Assembly: GCA_032717465.1 (NCBI GenBank)
Contig: CM064732.1
Span: 21,546,942-21,610,941, forward strand
Length of the DNA stretch: 64,000 nucleotides
From: Coenobita brevimanus
Taxonomy: Eukaryota > Arthropoda > Malacostraca > Decapoda > Coenobitidae
Direction of reading: 5' to 3'
Position numbers and translations under genes: made by a program. Below are positions 32,272-43,142 of this stretch, piece after piece. The notes beneath the pieces are model-generated. The model was not told the DNA's origin, ran no database searches, and was given only the letters and a program-made list of their open reading frames with translations. Position 1 is the first letter of the stretch. Every line of letters starts with the position of its first letter.

Positions 32272-33927
32272 ACAATAAGTAAATGCTAAAGTACCGTATA
32301 TTTCAAAATTGTAGGAATCAGCTCGTTAATTACGATAATAGGAAATCCTAAACGAAACTAATTGAAATTTCAGAACTAACGCTCAGGGACAGTCAGGAAT
32401 AATTTGCCGAGTTCAGATCTAGTACGGTAACAAGCAGTAATTTCTTAGCAGCGTAAGATTGACAGTGAAAGGGGTTCAGTAAACAATTATAATAACTCAT
32501 TATTATTTATGAATTAATTTCCGTTACAACACAAGGGGATAATCTGAAGTCATTCCGTTTCTGTTTTCTCCATGGACGACGAAAGAAGGAGGGAAAGCGG
32601 TGTAAGTTAGTACTTAGTAGGCTATTTTGAATGGTTCCATCAACAAGCACGAAAGGAGACCACTTTTACTCACAGACATGCAGTTATTACACTGCATTTG
32701 GTCAGTTTTCCGTTAAGAAAAATCTCTGGAAGATTTAACATAAGCCAGAGGACTATCAGTGAATGAAACATAGTGAGCACATCGATAAACTGCGTAGAAT
32801 CAGAGCTCCTTGAAGAATGCCACCTTGTGATAGCCTAGTTTTCTCAGTGCATAAACGATTGGCAAGAGTAATAAAATGCAGAGCCTCATAAACAAATCAC
32901 TGAGTTTAAAACTTCCAAATCAGCATTTTCAGTTAAGCAGGACAGAGCGGTTTATTTAAAAAGAAAGATATCACAGATTAAGAAATAGAACAAAAAGTAT
33001 GTGCTTTTGCATTGCAAGAGTTTATAAACTCATGTTTTGGTCATCGTTATTGCTTGGTGTACGAGAAAAGGGTAAAATCTACCATATCTTCTTACAACGG
33101 AAAATAAGTTAGCATCAACTGGGGATAAGGTAGCTAATTATAATTCTTATATGCAAGGGGAAGACAAGGAATAAAAGGTAGAATGGTCTTGCTGCTACAG
33201 CAGGTAGGATATCATTACTAAGAATAATTTCATTATTGTGGCATCCATATTGCTGTATCATCACAATAGCATTTGAAAATGGGGTAGTGCATTGCAGTCA
33301 CAAGAGTTTTCCTTAACAGGTCTTCGAAACTGTTGCATCTGTATTTGAAATCCTGGGAAGCAAATACATCCGGAACACTGAGTGACACTCACTGAACTCT
33401 ATAATAAGGAGAGGCTTTCTGATGGGTAACACAACGTAATTTATGTAGCCGCCGCTAGGGCGGCGCAGGTGTAACGGCAGCCATGTTACACCACGCCTGA
33501 TGCCCATGGTTTTTGAACCGAGGTGTTCGTTGGGTTTTTGAAAGTAGCCGATGATTCCATAATATATAGTGCCATAATCAGCTGTGCAGCTTCTGGATGC
33601 AAAAATGGGTACCGTACAGGAATTCATCAAAGAGAGATGGCATTACATTTCACAAGAAATCTATCTTGTTCCCAGTTCTATTAAATTAGTGCCCCCTGGG
33701 GTGGGGAGGGATATTCTTCCCTTGCATGAATGAGGTCACTACAACTGGTCCATTTATCTCCAGTCTTTCTCTCCATGTCCTCTTCTCTTCTGTCCACACT
33801 CTCTTGTAGATATTTCCATGTTTCTTCCGGCCTTTATGAATGTGGACATTCGGTTTCATGACATGGATAGTGGCATAAAGGGTAAGTTCTGCACTGCAGC
33901 AACCTATGGAATTGTTTTATACTCATT
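32272..33927. other. No gene seen; one short inverted repeat
   Basis: No trusted coding frame. GGTGTAAC at 33468-33475 and GTTACACC at 33484-33491 form a small perfect palindrome in a GC-rich patch (33445-33510). Confidence 0.45.
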
Positions 33928-34029
33928 GGGTAAATGTCTATCTATCTATCTATCTATTGCCAGACGCCTCAATCCCGTTTGGGGTGGCCACAAACAAATC
34001 GCCTCCAAGTCGCCCTGTCCCCCGCCATT

Positions 34030-35310
34030 TCACTCCCCTGCTCCCAACTCACACCCCCCCTCTCTCATATACCTCTCCATCCCATCTCTCCATCTCATCC
34101 TCGGCCTCCCCCTCCCTCTTTCCCCCTCCACCTCACTCACATCCACTCTCTTCGTCAGTCTTTCACCCTCCATCCTCCCCACATGGCCAAACCACCTCAG
34201 TGTGTTCCTCATAACGCTTCCTATCACATCCACATCAACACCACAACTCTCCTTTATATCCTCATTCGTCAGCCTGTCTCTCCATGTGACTCCACAGGCT
34301 CCTCTTAAATAACTCATTTCCACGGCTCTCACTCTTGACTTGTGTCCTTCCAACAACGTCCAAGCTTCACTTCCGTACGTTAGAGTTTGTATCACAATAC
34401 TGTCATGTAGTAACTTTTTCACTTCCATGCTCACTTCCCTGTTTCTTATCACTGCTTTCAAGGAACCAGCAACCTTTCTTCCCTGCTGTACCCTTTCAAG
34501 CACTTCACCCTCCAAACCTCCATCCTTACTCATCACACTACCCAAGTACTTAAACGTACTCACATTTTCCAATTCCTCACCATCCAACCTCGCTGTACAT
34601 TCACTGACTTCACCTCTCTCAAAGACCATCACTTTACTCTTCCCTACATTCACCTTTAGATTCCGCTTCTTACACACTCTCCCAAACTCATCCACCAAGC
34701 CTTGCAGCTCCCCTTCGTCTTCACTCAACAACACGGTATCATCTGCAAACAACAGTACAGGGAGTTTCCAAACACTATCCTCTCTCACCATGGCCACTCC
34801 AACATCCACTACCCTGCCTTGTACCTCTTTTATTACCCCATCCATGTACAGATTGAACAACCATGGAGACATGACACATCCCTGTTTCAACCCAACTTTC
34901 AAAGAGAAAAATTTACTTAGTTCACCATCCACACGCACTGCAGCCTTCGCACCATCGTACATACTCTTCACAGCATTCAACAACTTCCCATCTACTCCAT
35001 ATATTCTTAACACTTTCCACAATCCTAGTCTATCCACCCTGTCATATGCTTTCTCCAAATCCATGAAAGCCGCGTACAACTTCTTTCCCTTCTCTAGAAA
35101 CTTTTCCACTAAAGATCTGAGAATGAATATCTGATCTACACAACCTCTTCCCTTCCTAAAGCCTCCCTGTTCTTCTCCAACTAATTTCTCTGTTCTTTCT
35201 CTAACTCTGTCAATAAGTATCCTATCATACACTTTTCCTATTATACTAAGAAGACAAATGCCCCTATGATTACCACACACTTCTTTTTCCCCTTTTCCTT
35301 TGTTGTACAA
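34030..35310 (-). CDS. LINE A1 reverse transcriptase (open, N-terminally cut)
   Basis: A 426-codon minus-strand frame with the complete RT core: NHRGICLLSIIGK (fingers), EEQGGFRKGRGCVDQIF, motif A AAFMDLEKAYD (about 80-90), motif B LKQGCVMSPWLFN (141-153), catalytic FADD (188-191) and a C-terminal domain with LTYGSEAWTLLEGHKSR, LRGACGVTWRDR, NTLRWFGHVGRM and RPRMRWRDG. It would copy LINE RNA at the nicked target. The true protein starts far upstream. The ATG at 35310 is merely the first Met after a 14-bp deletion (near 35335) that breaks the linker. There is no zinc finger after the RT, unlike the RTE-like copy at 9480. The C-terminus ends early (GAGE) because of a late shift. Confidence 0.85.
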   Translation of the reverse strand: MYNKGKGEKEVCGNHRGICLLSIIGKVYDRILIDRVRERTEKLVGEEQGGFRKGRGCVDQIFILRSLVEKFLEKGKKLYAAFMDLEKAYDRVDRLGLWKVLRIYGVDGKLLNAVKSMYDGAKAAVRVDGELSKFFSLKVGLKQGCVMSPWLFNLYMDGVIKEVQGRVVDVGVAMVREDSVWKLPVLLFADDTVLLSEDEGELQGLVDEFGRVCKKRNLKVNVGKSKVMVFERGEVSECTARLDGEELENVSTFKYLGSVMSKDGGLEGEVLERVQQGRKVAGSLKAVIRNREVSMEVKKLLHDSIVIQTLTYGSEAWTLLEGHKSRVRAVEMSYLRGACGVTWRDRLTNEDIKESCGVDVDVIGSVMRNTLRWFGHVGRMEGERLTKRVDVSEVEGERGRGRPRMRWRDGMERYMREGGCELGAGE

Positions 35311-35761
35311 AGGAATAATTATACCTGACTTCCAATCCTTCCTCCCAGGCCAATCTGCACATCTTCCACATCCATTCTACTACTATCTCTCCCCCATGCT
35401 TCAGCATTTCACCACATACTCCATCAATTCCTGGGGCTTTCCCTGATTTAACTTTCTTCATTGCTTCCACAACTTCTATCCTACTGATTTCTTCCTGTCC
35501 TCTCACCTCCCTCCTTCTCCCAGCCATTCCCCAGCCACTAATACTCGCATTACTTCCATCCTCCACGTTCAACAATTCCTTAAAGTGTTCTCTCCATCTG
35601 CTCACTTTTTCTCCCTTCTCCACTAGTAATCTACCATTTTTATCTTTCACTCCCCTGCTAACTTCACTTCCACCCTGTCTTACTCTTTTCACCTCTTTCC
35701 AGAACATTTTCTTACAGTCCCTCCACTTTACACTCAAATTCCTTCCAAATTCCTCATCCAC
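35270..35761 (-). pseudogene. LINE A1 linker and RT N-terminus (frameshifted)
   Basis: Minus-strand frame with MFWKEVKRVRQGGSEVSRG, GRLLVEKGEKVSRWREHFKEL and GKAPGIDGVCGEMLKHGGE, ending in the wrong frame after WEEG. Compared with 26340-26365 of the forward copy, 14 bp are missing here (a GG is shared at both edges of the gap). The upstream border with the endonuclease frame is another one-base loss in an AAGGAGAG context near 35770. Confidence 0.85.
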
Positions 35762-35768
35762 TCTCTTC

Positions 35769-36996
35769 TTACTCTCTTACTAATCTTTTCACCTCTCTCT
35801 TTCTTTCTACATATAACTCTCTCTTCCGCCTCTCAACTTCTTCCACGCCCCTATTTCTCATCCATTCATTGTATGCTTTCTTCTTTTGTGCCACAGCCCG
35901 TTTCACCTCTTCATTCCACCACGCTGTTCCTTGCACCCCCCTCCATCTTCTCTTCCTTCCACACACCACATCACATGCTGCACATATTTCTTCTGTAAAT
36001 ATTCTACACACACCTTCCACGTCCCCCATCTGCCCCAATTCATATTTGCCCAATCGTTCCTCCACTTCTCTCTTATACTCTGCCTTTTTCTCATCCTCTT
36101 GTAACCTTTCCACTCTCCTTGCAACTACCCCTTCCTCTCGTCTTTCCCTTCTTCTATTCCTCCATCTTACTTGAACTTTAATTCTGGCCACCACCAAGTA
36201 GTGGTCAAAAAGTCCACTCCCCCAACCTCTATAAACTCTTGCATCCAATATACATCTTCGCATCCTTTCATCCACACACACATAATCAATCATTGCCTTC
36301 CTTTCACTCAGTTCACTACCCACCCTTCTCATCACTAGCCATGTATACCTGTGGATCATTTTATGCCTGAAGAGGGTATTGGCTATCACCAACCCCCTCC
36401 CAGCACAAATGTCCACTAACGCACTCCCATTCTCATCTACCTCAGCAGGCACACCCAACTTTACCATTCATATCACCAATCAAAAACACTCTCTCATTCC
36501 TTCGAAACTTTTCCATGCACACTTCTACATTTGTCCAGAACTCTTCTCTCACTCTTCTAGCACGATCTTGCGTTGGCGCATACACACACACAATCGCCCA
36601 CATTTGTATTCCAACTTTCAACTTTACCCACACAATCCTTGATCCAACTGATCCATACTGTCTTATGCTCCTCTTCCATCTTTTACTCACAACTATACAT
36701 ACTCCTTCCTTTGCCCTCTCATTCTCACCTACTCCTGCACATATACCCCATCCATACTCCCATTCTCTTACACTTTCTCCTCTCCATTTTGTTTCAGTTA
36801 TTCCACATACATCCACTTTCGCACCCTCAAGCACCTGGACAATCTCTCTCTCTTTCACCTCATCATTTGCTCCCCTTACATTCCAAGTTCCAATTGCAAT
36901 GTCCTTTGTCCGGTCCTTGGTCGTCAACCTTTGGTCAGTCCTTGTCCGAGGCTTATTGTTTGTTTTTTTAGTTAGTTGTTTTCCGGGGAGGGGCAC
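35769..36996 (-). pseudogene. LINE A1 endonuclease (one internal deletion)
   Basis: Frames 36996-36442 and 36467-35769 on the minus strand together cover the whole APE endonuclease: IGTWNVRGA with the catalytic Asn, ITETKW with the catalytic Glu, VCVYAPT, LIGDMNGKV with the Asp/Asn pair, DICAGRGLVIANTLF, MIDYVCVD and GLFDHYLVVARIKV with the His motif. They are separated by a roughly 35-bp deletion at about 36455 relative to 25187-25225 of the forward copy, which shifts the frame. All catalytic motifs are still legible, so this is among the best-preserved A copies here. Confidence 0.85.
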
Positions 36997-37082
36997 TAAC
37001 CCTCCGCCAACCCTTTTAGTCGCCTTTTACGACAAGCAGGGATACTGGGGGAGTGTTCTTGAAAACCCCCCCTACCCCCAGG

Positions 37083-37360
37083 GGGTAAATGTGCCCGATA
37101 TAATTCGTTGAAGCAGGGAGAAAAAAATCATTATCCATATGTTTCTGTATTATCAGCGACGACTGTATCTTTATTAATAACCACTGCTTAGTGGAAATAA
37201 AGTATTTGAATTTGAATTTGAGTGCTGGCGTTTCAATATGGCGGCCAAAATCACACGCCCACGGCGGAGATAGCCTCGCCATAAAGAGCTCACTGGTTAC
37301 ACCGCGCGTCCCGTGCGGAGTGATACATTACACATTCATTCATATTGGGAAACGTGTCTA
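37083..37360. other. Spacer; possible LINE/CR1-type tail
   Basis: AAATAAAGTATTTGAATTTG at about 37196-37215 resembles the short TTTGAA-repeat tails of some CR1-like LINEs. No coding part is attached. Confidence 0.3.
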
Positions 37361-38096
37361 AAAGGCCCACACACGATCAGTAATATTGACATCAATATAT
37401 TGACATCAATAAACTGTAAAAACCCGGCGGCCACAAACAGTTCAATAATACTGATCAATTTTCGGTTGTGGAGCTGTCGTCAAGCCGCCAGCATCAGACC
37501 ATGTTTGCGGATTGTGACGGTGCTATTGTGCTTGCGATAGCATTGGCAGTAGAAAGGAAGAACCGAAAACGCCGAAGGAGATGTTGGATGAAGAGATGGT
37601 TGTTGAACCGAAAAGGATATACATGTAAGACACTCCTTCATGAACTGCGAGCAAACGAGTCTAAGGACTACAGAAATTACTTAAGAATGGATGAAAGATG
37701 CCTCTGGGGGTTTCTCTTTGTATTTTCTGTGCGAAGTTTCGTATGACTACAACTTCTTGTTCCAATCACTATACTCATCTGATTTTACTTTCTAAAGGGC
37801 TGGAAGGTTCGGGTACACTTCAGTAAATTCAAGAATAAACTTCCTTTCATCTTTTTTTTGTGGCGCCTGACATCCTTCCTTCTTGAGCTATCAGGAGAAA
37901 CTGGGAAAATTTAGATCAATATTATTGAAACTGCCACACACGATCAATAATACTGACATCACGCCAATATTATTGACAGAAATCAAACTCATTTTGATGT
38001 CAATATATTGATCAGTCCTTCAATATAACCCATACACGGTCAATAATATTGATCAATACCCAAAATTGATCAATATTATTGATCGTGTGTGGGCCC
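37361..38096. mobile_element. PIF/Harbinger element, internally deleted
   Basis: The left end (GGCCCACACACGATCAGTAA, from 37364) and the reverse complement of the right end (GGGCCCACACACGATCAATA, from 38096) form a TIR of about 20-25 bp. Subterminal TCAATATTATTGA/TGACATCAATATATTGA motifs are repeated many times at both ends. CTA lies on each side (37358-37360 and 38097-38099), a plausible 3-bp target duplication. A fragment of Harbinger-type transposase N-terminus is inside. The DDE catalytic domain is deleted, so the element is non-autonomous. Confidence 0.8.
37501..37746 (+). pseudogene. Harbinger transposase N-terminal fragment
   Basis: From the ATG at 37501 the frame gives about 82 codons. 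The informative part is AIALAVERKNRKRRRRCWMKRWLLNRK, LLHELRANESKDYRNYLRMD, which is the start of PIF/Harbinger (HARBI1-type) DDE transposases: a basic RRRR stretch, a Trp-rich W..RW, and YRNYLRM. After MDERC the sequence diverges (WGFLFVFSVRSFV) and stops, so the whole DDE nuclease domain is lost. An upstream ATG at 37468 adds only unrelated residues, so I prefer 37501. The fragment lies inside matching TIRs. It cannot be catalytic. Confidence 0.75.
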
Positions 38097-39111
38097 CTAT
38101 CTAATATATCATTGCCCCATGTTATTCATTTCACATAAGTCTTAGAGTGATATATATTGTATTTAATGTGACGTGATGAAGGCACTGATTTTTTACTTTA
38201 TATTCACTAAGTTTTCATAGAACGAATGACAGTGCAGAGTGACCGAAGCAATCTGAAACTCTGCCATCACTTCTTGGGGAGACTGTACAAACTCTCAACA
38301 CACAAGAATGCTTACCAAACTGAATAATAGCTGTGATGACAGGAGTGACAAAAAATAAATAAATAAATAAATAAAAGCATCATATCGAAGCGGTTAACTT
38401 CATCAACTTTTTCATTAAGCTTGATGGGACATTCAGAGAAAAGTATTGTAAAATAATTTCAGTCTCAACCCTGTATATTTTCTCCATCCAGTGAAATTTT
38501 CTATGCTATTCATACTGTTTTCATTTAGAGAAATGTTTTATTCCTTCAGCGTTTCAGTTTTTACAGTAATGAAAATTTATCATCGATCTAAGCTGTTTCT
38601 GAAATAGTTTATCTTTCAAGCGCTTGTGTCTCAGGCAGTATATCCAGATAAAAATCCTCACCATTCTTTGTCATTTAGTTTATCTCATGTTAAAGGAAAC
38701 ATTAATTCTTTCTTGCTTACAGTTGTATTTTCGATTACGATTTGAGTTCAGTCTTTCGTAATATTGCACCTGTAAATCCAGCAAAATATAAATTACCAGT
38801 ATCAACTGTATATTAACTTCAATGCATGAATTCTTCCATTCCTTGAAGTATTTTGTATGTGTGCAGTATTTAGGGAAATCTCTATTCGTTCACGCATTTG
38901 TATTTTTGCACCAATAAATCCCGTAAAAAATGTGCTGCGGGCGTGTCTTTGTGGGTGGACAAAAATGTGCTGGCCTTTTGACTAATCCGGAGAGGACACG
39001 CTAATGACTTGCCCACCACAATGCGAAATAAATGGCTTTCATGGATGCTTTAAAATTAGCCTGTTGTACGGATTACCTCGACCGGTAAACCAAACAGAGA
39101 GGGAGAGAGGG

Positions 39112-39114
<3 letters not shown>
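38097..39114. other. No gene seen; (AAAT)n array
   Basis: AT-rich sequence with an AAAT array at about 38350-38376. No other structure recognised. Confidence 0.45.

Positions 39115-39160
<46 letters not shown>
39115..39160. repeat. (CA)n microsatellite at the LINE B junction
   Basis: Pure CA run of about 23 units ending exactly where the forward LINE B fragment begins. A second CA run follows that LINE's 3' end at 43728. Confidence 0.97.
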
Positions 39161-39162
<2 letters not shown>

Positions 39163-40013
39163 TTCAGACTCCTGGTCATCCTCCTTTCGGGACTGTGGCG
39201 AAAGCTTTGCCATCGCACTTGACATCTCAGAGGCTTTCGATCGAGTCTGGCAAAAATCTTTAATTTCTAAACTGCCTTCTTACGGTTTCTCTCCTTCTAT
39301 CTGTGCCTTCATCTACAGCTTCCTGTCTGGTCGATCTATAGCCGCTGTTGTAGACGGCCATCGTTCTTTCCTGGATTTATGAACAGTGGTGTTCCTCAGG
39401 GCTCTGTCCTATCAGCAACTCTCTTTTATTCATCAATATCTTTCTAAGCTGTACATCTAACCCTATCCACTCGTACGCTGATGATTCCTACCTTCACCTT
39501 TCCATTCGGTTCCCGCAATGTCCATCCCAGCAGTTACTTCAACAAACAAGGAATGAGGCTATGGAACACCTAATGTGTGACTTGATTCGTATCTCTGACT
39601 GGGATAAAAATAATCTTGTTTTTAACGCATCAAAGACTCAGTTTTTACACCTATCAACCCAACAAAATCTTCCACAGGAGTACCCACTATTGTTTAATAA
39701 TATCCAGCTCAATCCTGCATCATCCTTGAACATGCTTGGGGTTTCATTCATTCGGGATTTATCGTGGAAAGATTTTATTACATCTCTTGAAAAATCAGCT
39801 TCCAAGAGATTATGTGTTAAGCCGACTCAGTACCTTCTTTGCCCCTGCACAATAGTTGACTTTATACACGGGTTTTAGTCGCCCCTGTGTAGAGTACAAC
39901 TTTCATGTGTGGGAAGGCTCCCCACATACAGCTCTTCTCAATAGGGTGGAGTAAAAGGCTTTCCGTCTCTGACTCCCCTCCTCTTACTGGCTTCCTTAAA
40001 TTTCTGTCTTTTC
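39161..40013 (+). mobile_element. Forward LINE B, left part (RT region), split by the reverse LINE B
   Basis: Plus-strand sequence corresponding to the LINE B RT from the TYLSDSWSSS/DFGESFAIALDI region (with IALDISEAFDRVWQK readable at about 39211) through the YADD region and ASKTQFLHLSTQQNLPQ (frame 39561-39878) to just before the CGCCGCACTGTTGC point. The remainder of the same copy resumes at 43345. Frames have stops and shifts. It is 5'-truncated at the CA microsatellite. Confidence 0.75.
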
Positions 40014-40116
40014 TTTTCTTTTTTTTTTTCTATGCGAGGAAGAAGGAACCAAAGGCCATGAGCCCGCAGTAACAGTTCCCTCCAAGAGAAAAACAAAATA
40101 CAATAGAGAGCCAAAT

Positions 40117-42594
40117 TCAAGATCCGATCATTTTGAGATGCCTGGACACACTGCGTTTGAAAGACTGGAGATCATAGGCAGCAGGAAATACAGATAGAGG
40201 GAGACAGTTCCAGAGCTGACCTGTTGCATAAATGAAAGACTGGGAGTAACGGTTAACTCTTGCATTAGAGAGTTGGACAGAAAAGGGATGAGAGTTTACT
40301 GCCAGACGGGTGCTACGTGCCCGTCGTAGAGGTGGAGGAATGCAAGCAGACAGTTCAGAGGAGCAGTGACCATTAAAGTAGCGATAGAAAAGAGATAAAG
40401 ATGCAACAGTGCGGCGAAGAGACAGAGGTTGAAGGGAGTCAGTAAGAGGAGGAGAGTTAATGAGACGAAAAGCCTTTGACTCCACCCTATTGAGAAGAGC
40501 TGTATGTGGGGAGCCTCCCCACACATGAGAGTTGTACTCCACACAGGGGCGGATAAAACCACTGTATAGAGTCAACAATTGTGCAGGGGTAAAGAAAGAG
40601 CGGAGTTGGCTTAGCACACCCAATCTCTTGGAAGCAGATTTTACAAGAGATGTAATATGATCTTTCCAAGATAAGTCCTGAGTAAATGAAACCCCAGGCA
40701 TGTTCAAGGATGATGCAGGATTAAGCTGAATATTATTAAACATTAGTGGGTATACCTGTGGAAGATTTTGTCGGGTTGATAGGTGTAAGAACTGAGTCTT
40801 AGATGCATTAAAGACAACCATATTATTTTTACCCCAGTCAGAGATACGAGCCAAGTCAGACATTAGGTGTGCCATAGCCTCATCCCTTGTTTCTTGAAGT
40901 AACTGTTGAGATGGGCGTTGCGGGAACCGAATGGTAAGGTGAAGGGTGGAGTCATCAGCATATGAGTGGATAGGGTTAGATGTACAGCTTAGATCATTGA
41001 TGAATAAAAGGAAGAGAGTTGGTGATAGGACAGAGCCCTGAGGAACACCACTGTTGATAGATCTAGGAGAAGAACGATGGCCGTCTACAACAGCACCTAT
41101 AGAACGACCAGAAAGGAAGCTAGCGATGAAGGCACAGATAGAAGGATAGAAACCGTAGGAGGGTAGTTTGGAAATTAAAGATTTATGCCAGACTCGATCG
41201 AAAGCCTTTGAGATGTCAAGTGCAATGGCAAAGCTTTCGCCAAAGTCCCGAAAGGAGGATGACCAGGAGTCTGAAAGGTAGGTGAGAAGATCGCCAGTGG
41301 AGCGTCCCTGACGGAACCCATACTGACGATCGGAAAGAAGGTTGTGATAGGAAAGATGCCTTAAAATTTTTCTATTAAGAATTGACTCGAAAACTTTTGA
41401 AATACAGGACGTTAAAGCAATTGGACGATAGTTGGAGGGTTGGGAGTGATCACCCTTCTTTGGGACTGGCTGAATGAGAGCAAACTTCCAGCAAGAAGGA
41501 AAGGTACAAGTTGACAGACAAAGGCGAAAGAGTTTGCCTAGGCAGGGTGTAAGCACAGAAGCACAGTTCTTGAGAACAACAGGAGGGACCCCATCAGGCC
41601 CATATGCCTTGTTAGTACTGAGGCCAGTGATGGCAGAAAATACATCAACTGAAGAAATTTTAATGTCAGCCATGAGGAAGTCAGAGGGGAGAAGTGATGG
41701 AGAAACAGCACCGGAATCGTCTAAGGTGGAATTGGAAGAGAAAGTCTGTGCGAAGAGATCTGCTTTATCAGTAGAAGAAATAGCTACAGAACCATCAGAG
41801 TAGAAAAGAGGAGGGAAGGATGATGAGGTAAAGTTGTTAGAAAGATTTTTGGCAAGGTGCCAGAAGGAGTGGGAAGAATTCGAGTTGGAGAGTTGAGAGC
41901 ATTTAGTATGGATGAAATTATTTTTAGTAGAGCGAAGAACAGACTTAGCACGATTCTGAGCAGAAACGTAAAGATGATGTGATTCAGGGGTGGGTTGGCT
42001 CCGGTACCTTTTGTAGGCCTTCTCCTTGTTGCGGACAGCATTAGAACAAGCGTGATTAAACCAAGGCTTTCTTGCGTTAGTCAAAGGATATGAGAAAGGA
42101 ATGTATGCTTCCATGCCCGAGAGAATAACCTCCGTAATGCGCAAGGCACACTCAGATGGCTCACGGCCATGGAAGCAATAATCATTCCAGGGAAAATCAA
42201 AGAAGTACTGCCTGAGGGCCTCCCAGTTCGCGGCTCCAAAATGCCACAGACGACGTTTCCCTGGAGGGTCCACAGGCCGTACCGGAGTGATAGGACAGGT
42301 TAAGGTAACAAGGTTGTGATCGGAGGAGCCCAACGGAGAGAAAAGATTAACAGAGTAAGCAGAAGGATTAGTTGTGAGGAAGAGGTCAAGTATGTTGGAG
42401 CTCTCTCCAAGGCAGTCAGGGATAAGGGTAGGGTGCTGTACAAGTTGCTCTATGTCATTAAGGATAGAAAAGATGTAGGCTTGTTCACCAGGTGGATCCG
42501 TGAAAGGAGAGGAGAACCAAAGGTGGTGATAAACATTGAAATCTCCAAGAATGGAGATTTCAGAGAAAGGAGAAATGGACAGAATGTGTTCCAT
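40117..42594 (-). CDS. LINE B endonuclease (C-terminal part) plus reverse transcriptase
   Basis: An 825-codon minus-strand frame. Endonuclease remainder: LGDFNVYHHLW (D18, N20) and SSDHNLVTL (S90-H93), the catalytic Asp/Asn and His motifs. Linker about 110-375, with PWFNHACSNAVRNKEKAYKRYR and YGPDGVPPVVLKN. RT about 375-640: VPKKGDHSQPSNYRPIALTS, YGFRQGRSTGDLL, motif A ALDISKAFDRVWH (catalytic D460), motif B SGVPQGSVLSPTLF (515-528), catalytic YADD (545-548) and SWKDHITSLVKSASKRLG. The C-terminal domain has YNSHVWGG, LNRVESKAFRLI and YATGQLWNCLP and ends RHLKMIGS. The ATG at 42594 is internal: a single-base loss near 42600 cuts it from the endonuclease N-terminus upstream. All RT catalytic residues are present. 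A jockey/CR1-like clade is my best guess. Confidence 0.88.
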   Translation of the reverse strand: MEHILSISPFSEISILGDFNVYHHLWFSSPFTDPPGEQAYIFSILNDIEQLVQHPTLIPDCLGESSNILDLFLTTNPSAYSVNLFSPLGSSDHNLVTLTCPITPVRPVDPPGKRRLWHFGAANWEALRQYFFDFPWNDYCFHGREPSECALRITEVILSGMEAYIPFSYPLTNARKPWFNHACSNAVRNKEKAYKRYRSQPTPESHHLYVSAQNRAKSVLRSTKNNFIHTKCSQLSNSNSSHSFWHLAKNLSNNFTSSSFPPLFYSDGSVAISSTDKADLFAQTFSSNSTLDDSGAVSPSLLPSDFLMADIKISSVDVFSAITGLSTNKAYGPDGVPPVVLKNCASVLTPCLGKLFRLCLSTCTFPSCWKFALIQPVPKKGDHSQPSNYRPIALTSCISKVFESILNRKILRHLSYHNLLSDRQYGFRQGRSTGDLLTYLSDSWSSSFRDFGESFAIALDISKAFDRVWHKSLISKLPSYGFYPSICAFIASFLSGRSIGAVVDGHRSSPRSINSGVPQGSVLSPTLFLLFINDLSCTSNPIHSYADDSTLHLTIRFPQRPSQQLLQETRDEAMAHLMSDLARISDWGKNNMVVFNASKTQFLHLSTRQNLPQVYPLMFNNIQLNPASSLNMPGVSFTQDLSWKDHITSLVKSASKRLGVLSQLRSFFTPAQLLTLYSGFIRPCVEYNSHVWGGSPHTALLNRVESKAFRLINSPPLTDSLQPLSLRRTVASLSLFYRYFNGHCSSELSACIPPPLRRARSTRLAVNSHPFSVQLSNARVNRYSQSFIYATGQLWNCLPLSVFPAAYDLQSFKRSVSRHLKMIGS

Positions 42595-42600
42595 CGTAAA

Positions 42601-43142
42601 GTAAGATAGTCGAAGAATTTTTGATAGTCAGTAGAATTAGGGGATAAGTAAACAGCACAGATATATTTAGTCAGAGAATGACAGGAAAGCCGAAGCCAGA
42701 GTGTGGAGAATTCAGAAGAATCAAGTTCAGGAACACGAGAGCAAAATAAGTCGTTGCGTATGTATACACAACAGCCACCTTTGGCTTTGAAATGAGTATG
42801 GAGAAAGTAGGAGGATACAGAAAAGGGTTTGCTGTCATTTGCCTCAGACAGCTGAGTCTCAGTCAGAAAAAGAAGGTGAGGTTTAGAGGAGGAGAGGTGG
42901 TGCTCAACAGAGCGAAAGTTAGAAGAAAGGCCTCGAATGTTGCAGAAATGAAGAAGAAGAGAGTCAGACAGTGGTTCCAGGCACCTCGAGTCGTCACCGG
43001 GAGAGGGGCAGATGGCGGGGGCATTTATGGTCCCCCCCCGGGGACTCCGAGGCTTGATTAATCGACGCCATTTTTGTTGAATTTTGAATAGGAAGTGTAG
43101 TGTGTACTGTGCATGTAGTTTGGTGAAGATAGTTAGAGACAT
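42601..43142 (-). pseudogene. LINE B endonuclease N-terminus (split off by one frameshift)
   Basis: Minus-strand frame from 43142 with LLHFCNIRGLSSNF (catalytic Asn region), SSKPHLLFLTETQL (catalytic Glu), GGCCVYIRNDL and SLTKYICAVYLSPNSTDYQKFFDYL, all APE endonuclease. After FFDYLT it leaves the family frame (RWNTFCPF...), although the open frame runs on to 42450. Where the copy at 58486 reads ACTTCTATGATGG, this one has ACTTTACGATGG, one base fewer, explaining the split. No separate gag-like ORF1 was recognised upstream. The leader is GC-mixed and contains a C8 run (complement of G8 near 43030). Confidence 0.8.

Larger units (their letters stand above)
33938..37082 (-). mobile_element. LINE family A1, full length, reverse, with 10-bp target duplication
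   Basis: A 3,145-bp minus-strand non-LTR element. The 5' end at 37082 starts CCCTGGGGGTAGGGGGGG. The 3' end carries the signature ACGCCTCAATCCCG (complement) and a (GATA)n tail of five units (33938-33957). Perfect direct repeats GGGTAAATGT flank it (33928-33937 and 37083-37092). Leader, endonuclease, linker and RT are in the same order as in the forward copy. Three deletions break the long ORF, but the RT half is open. Confidence 0.93.
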
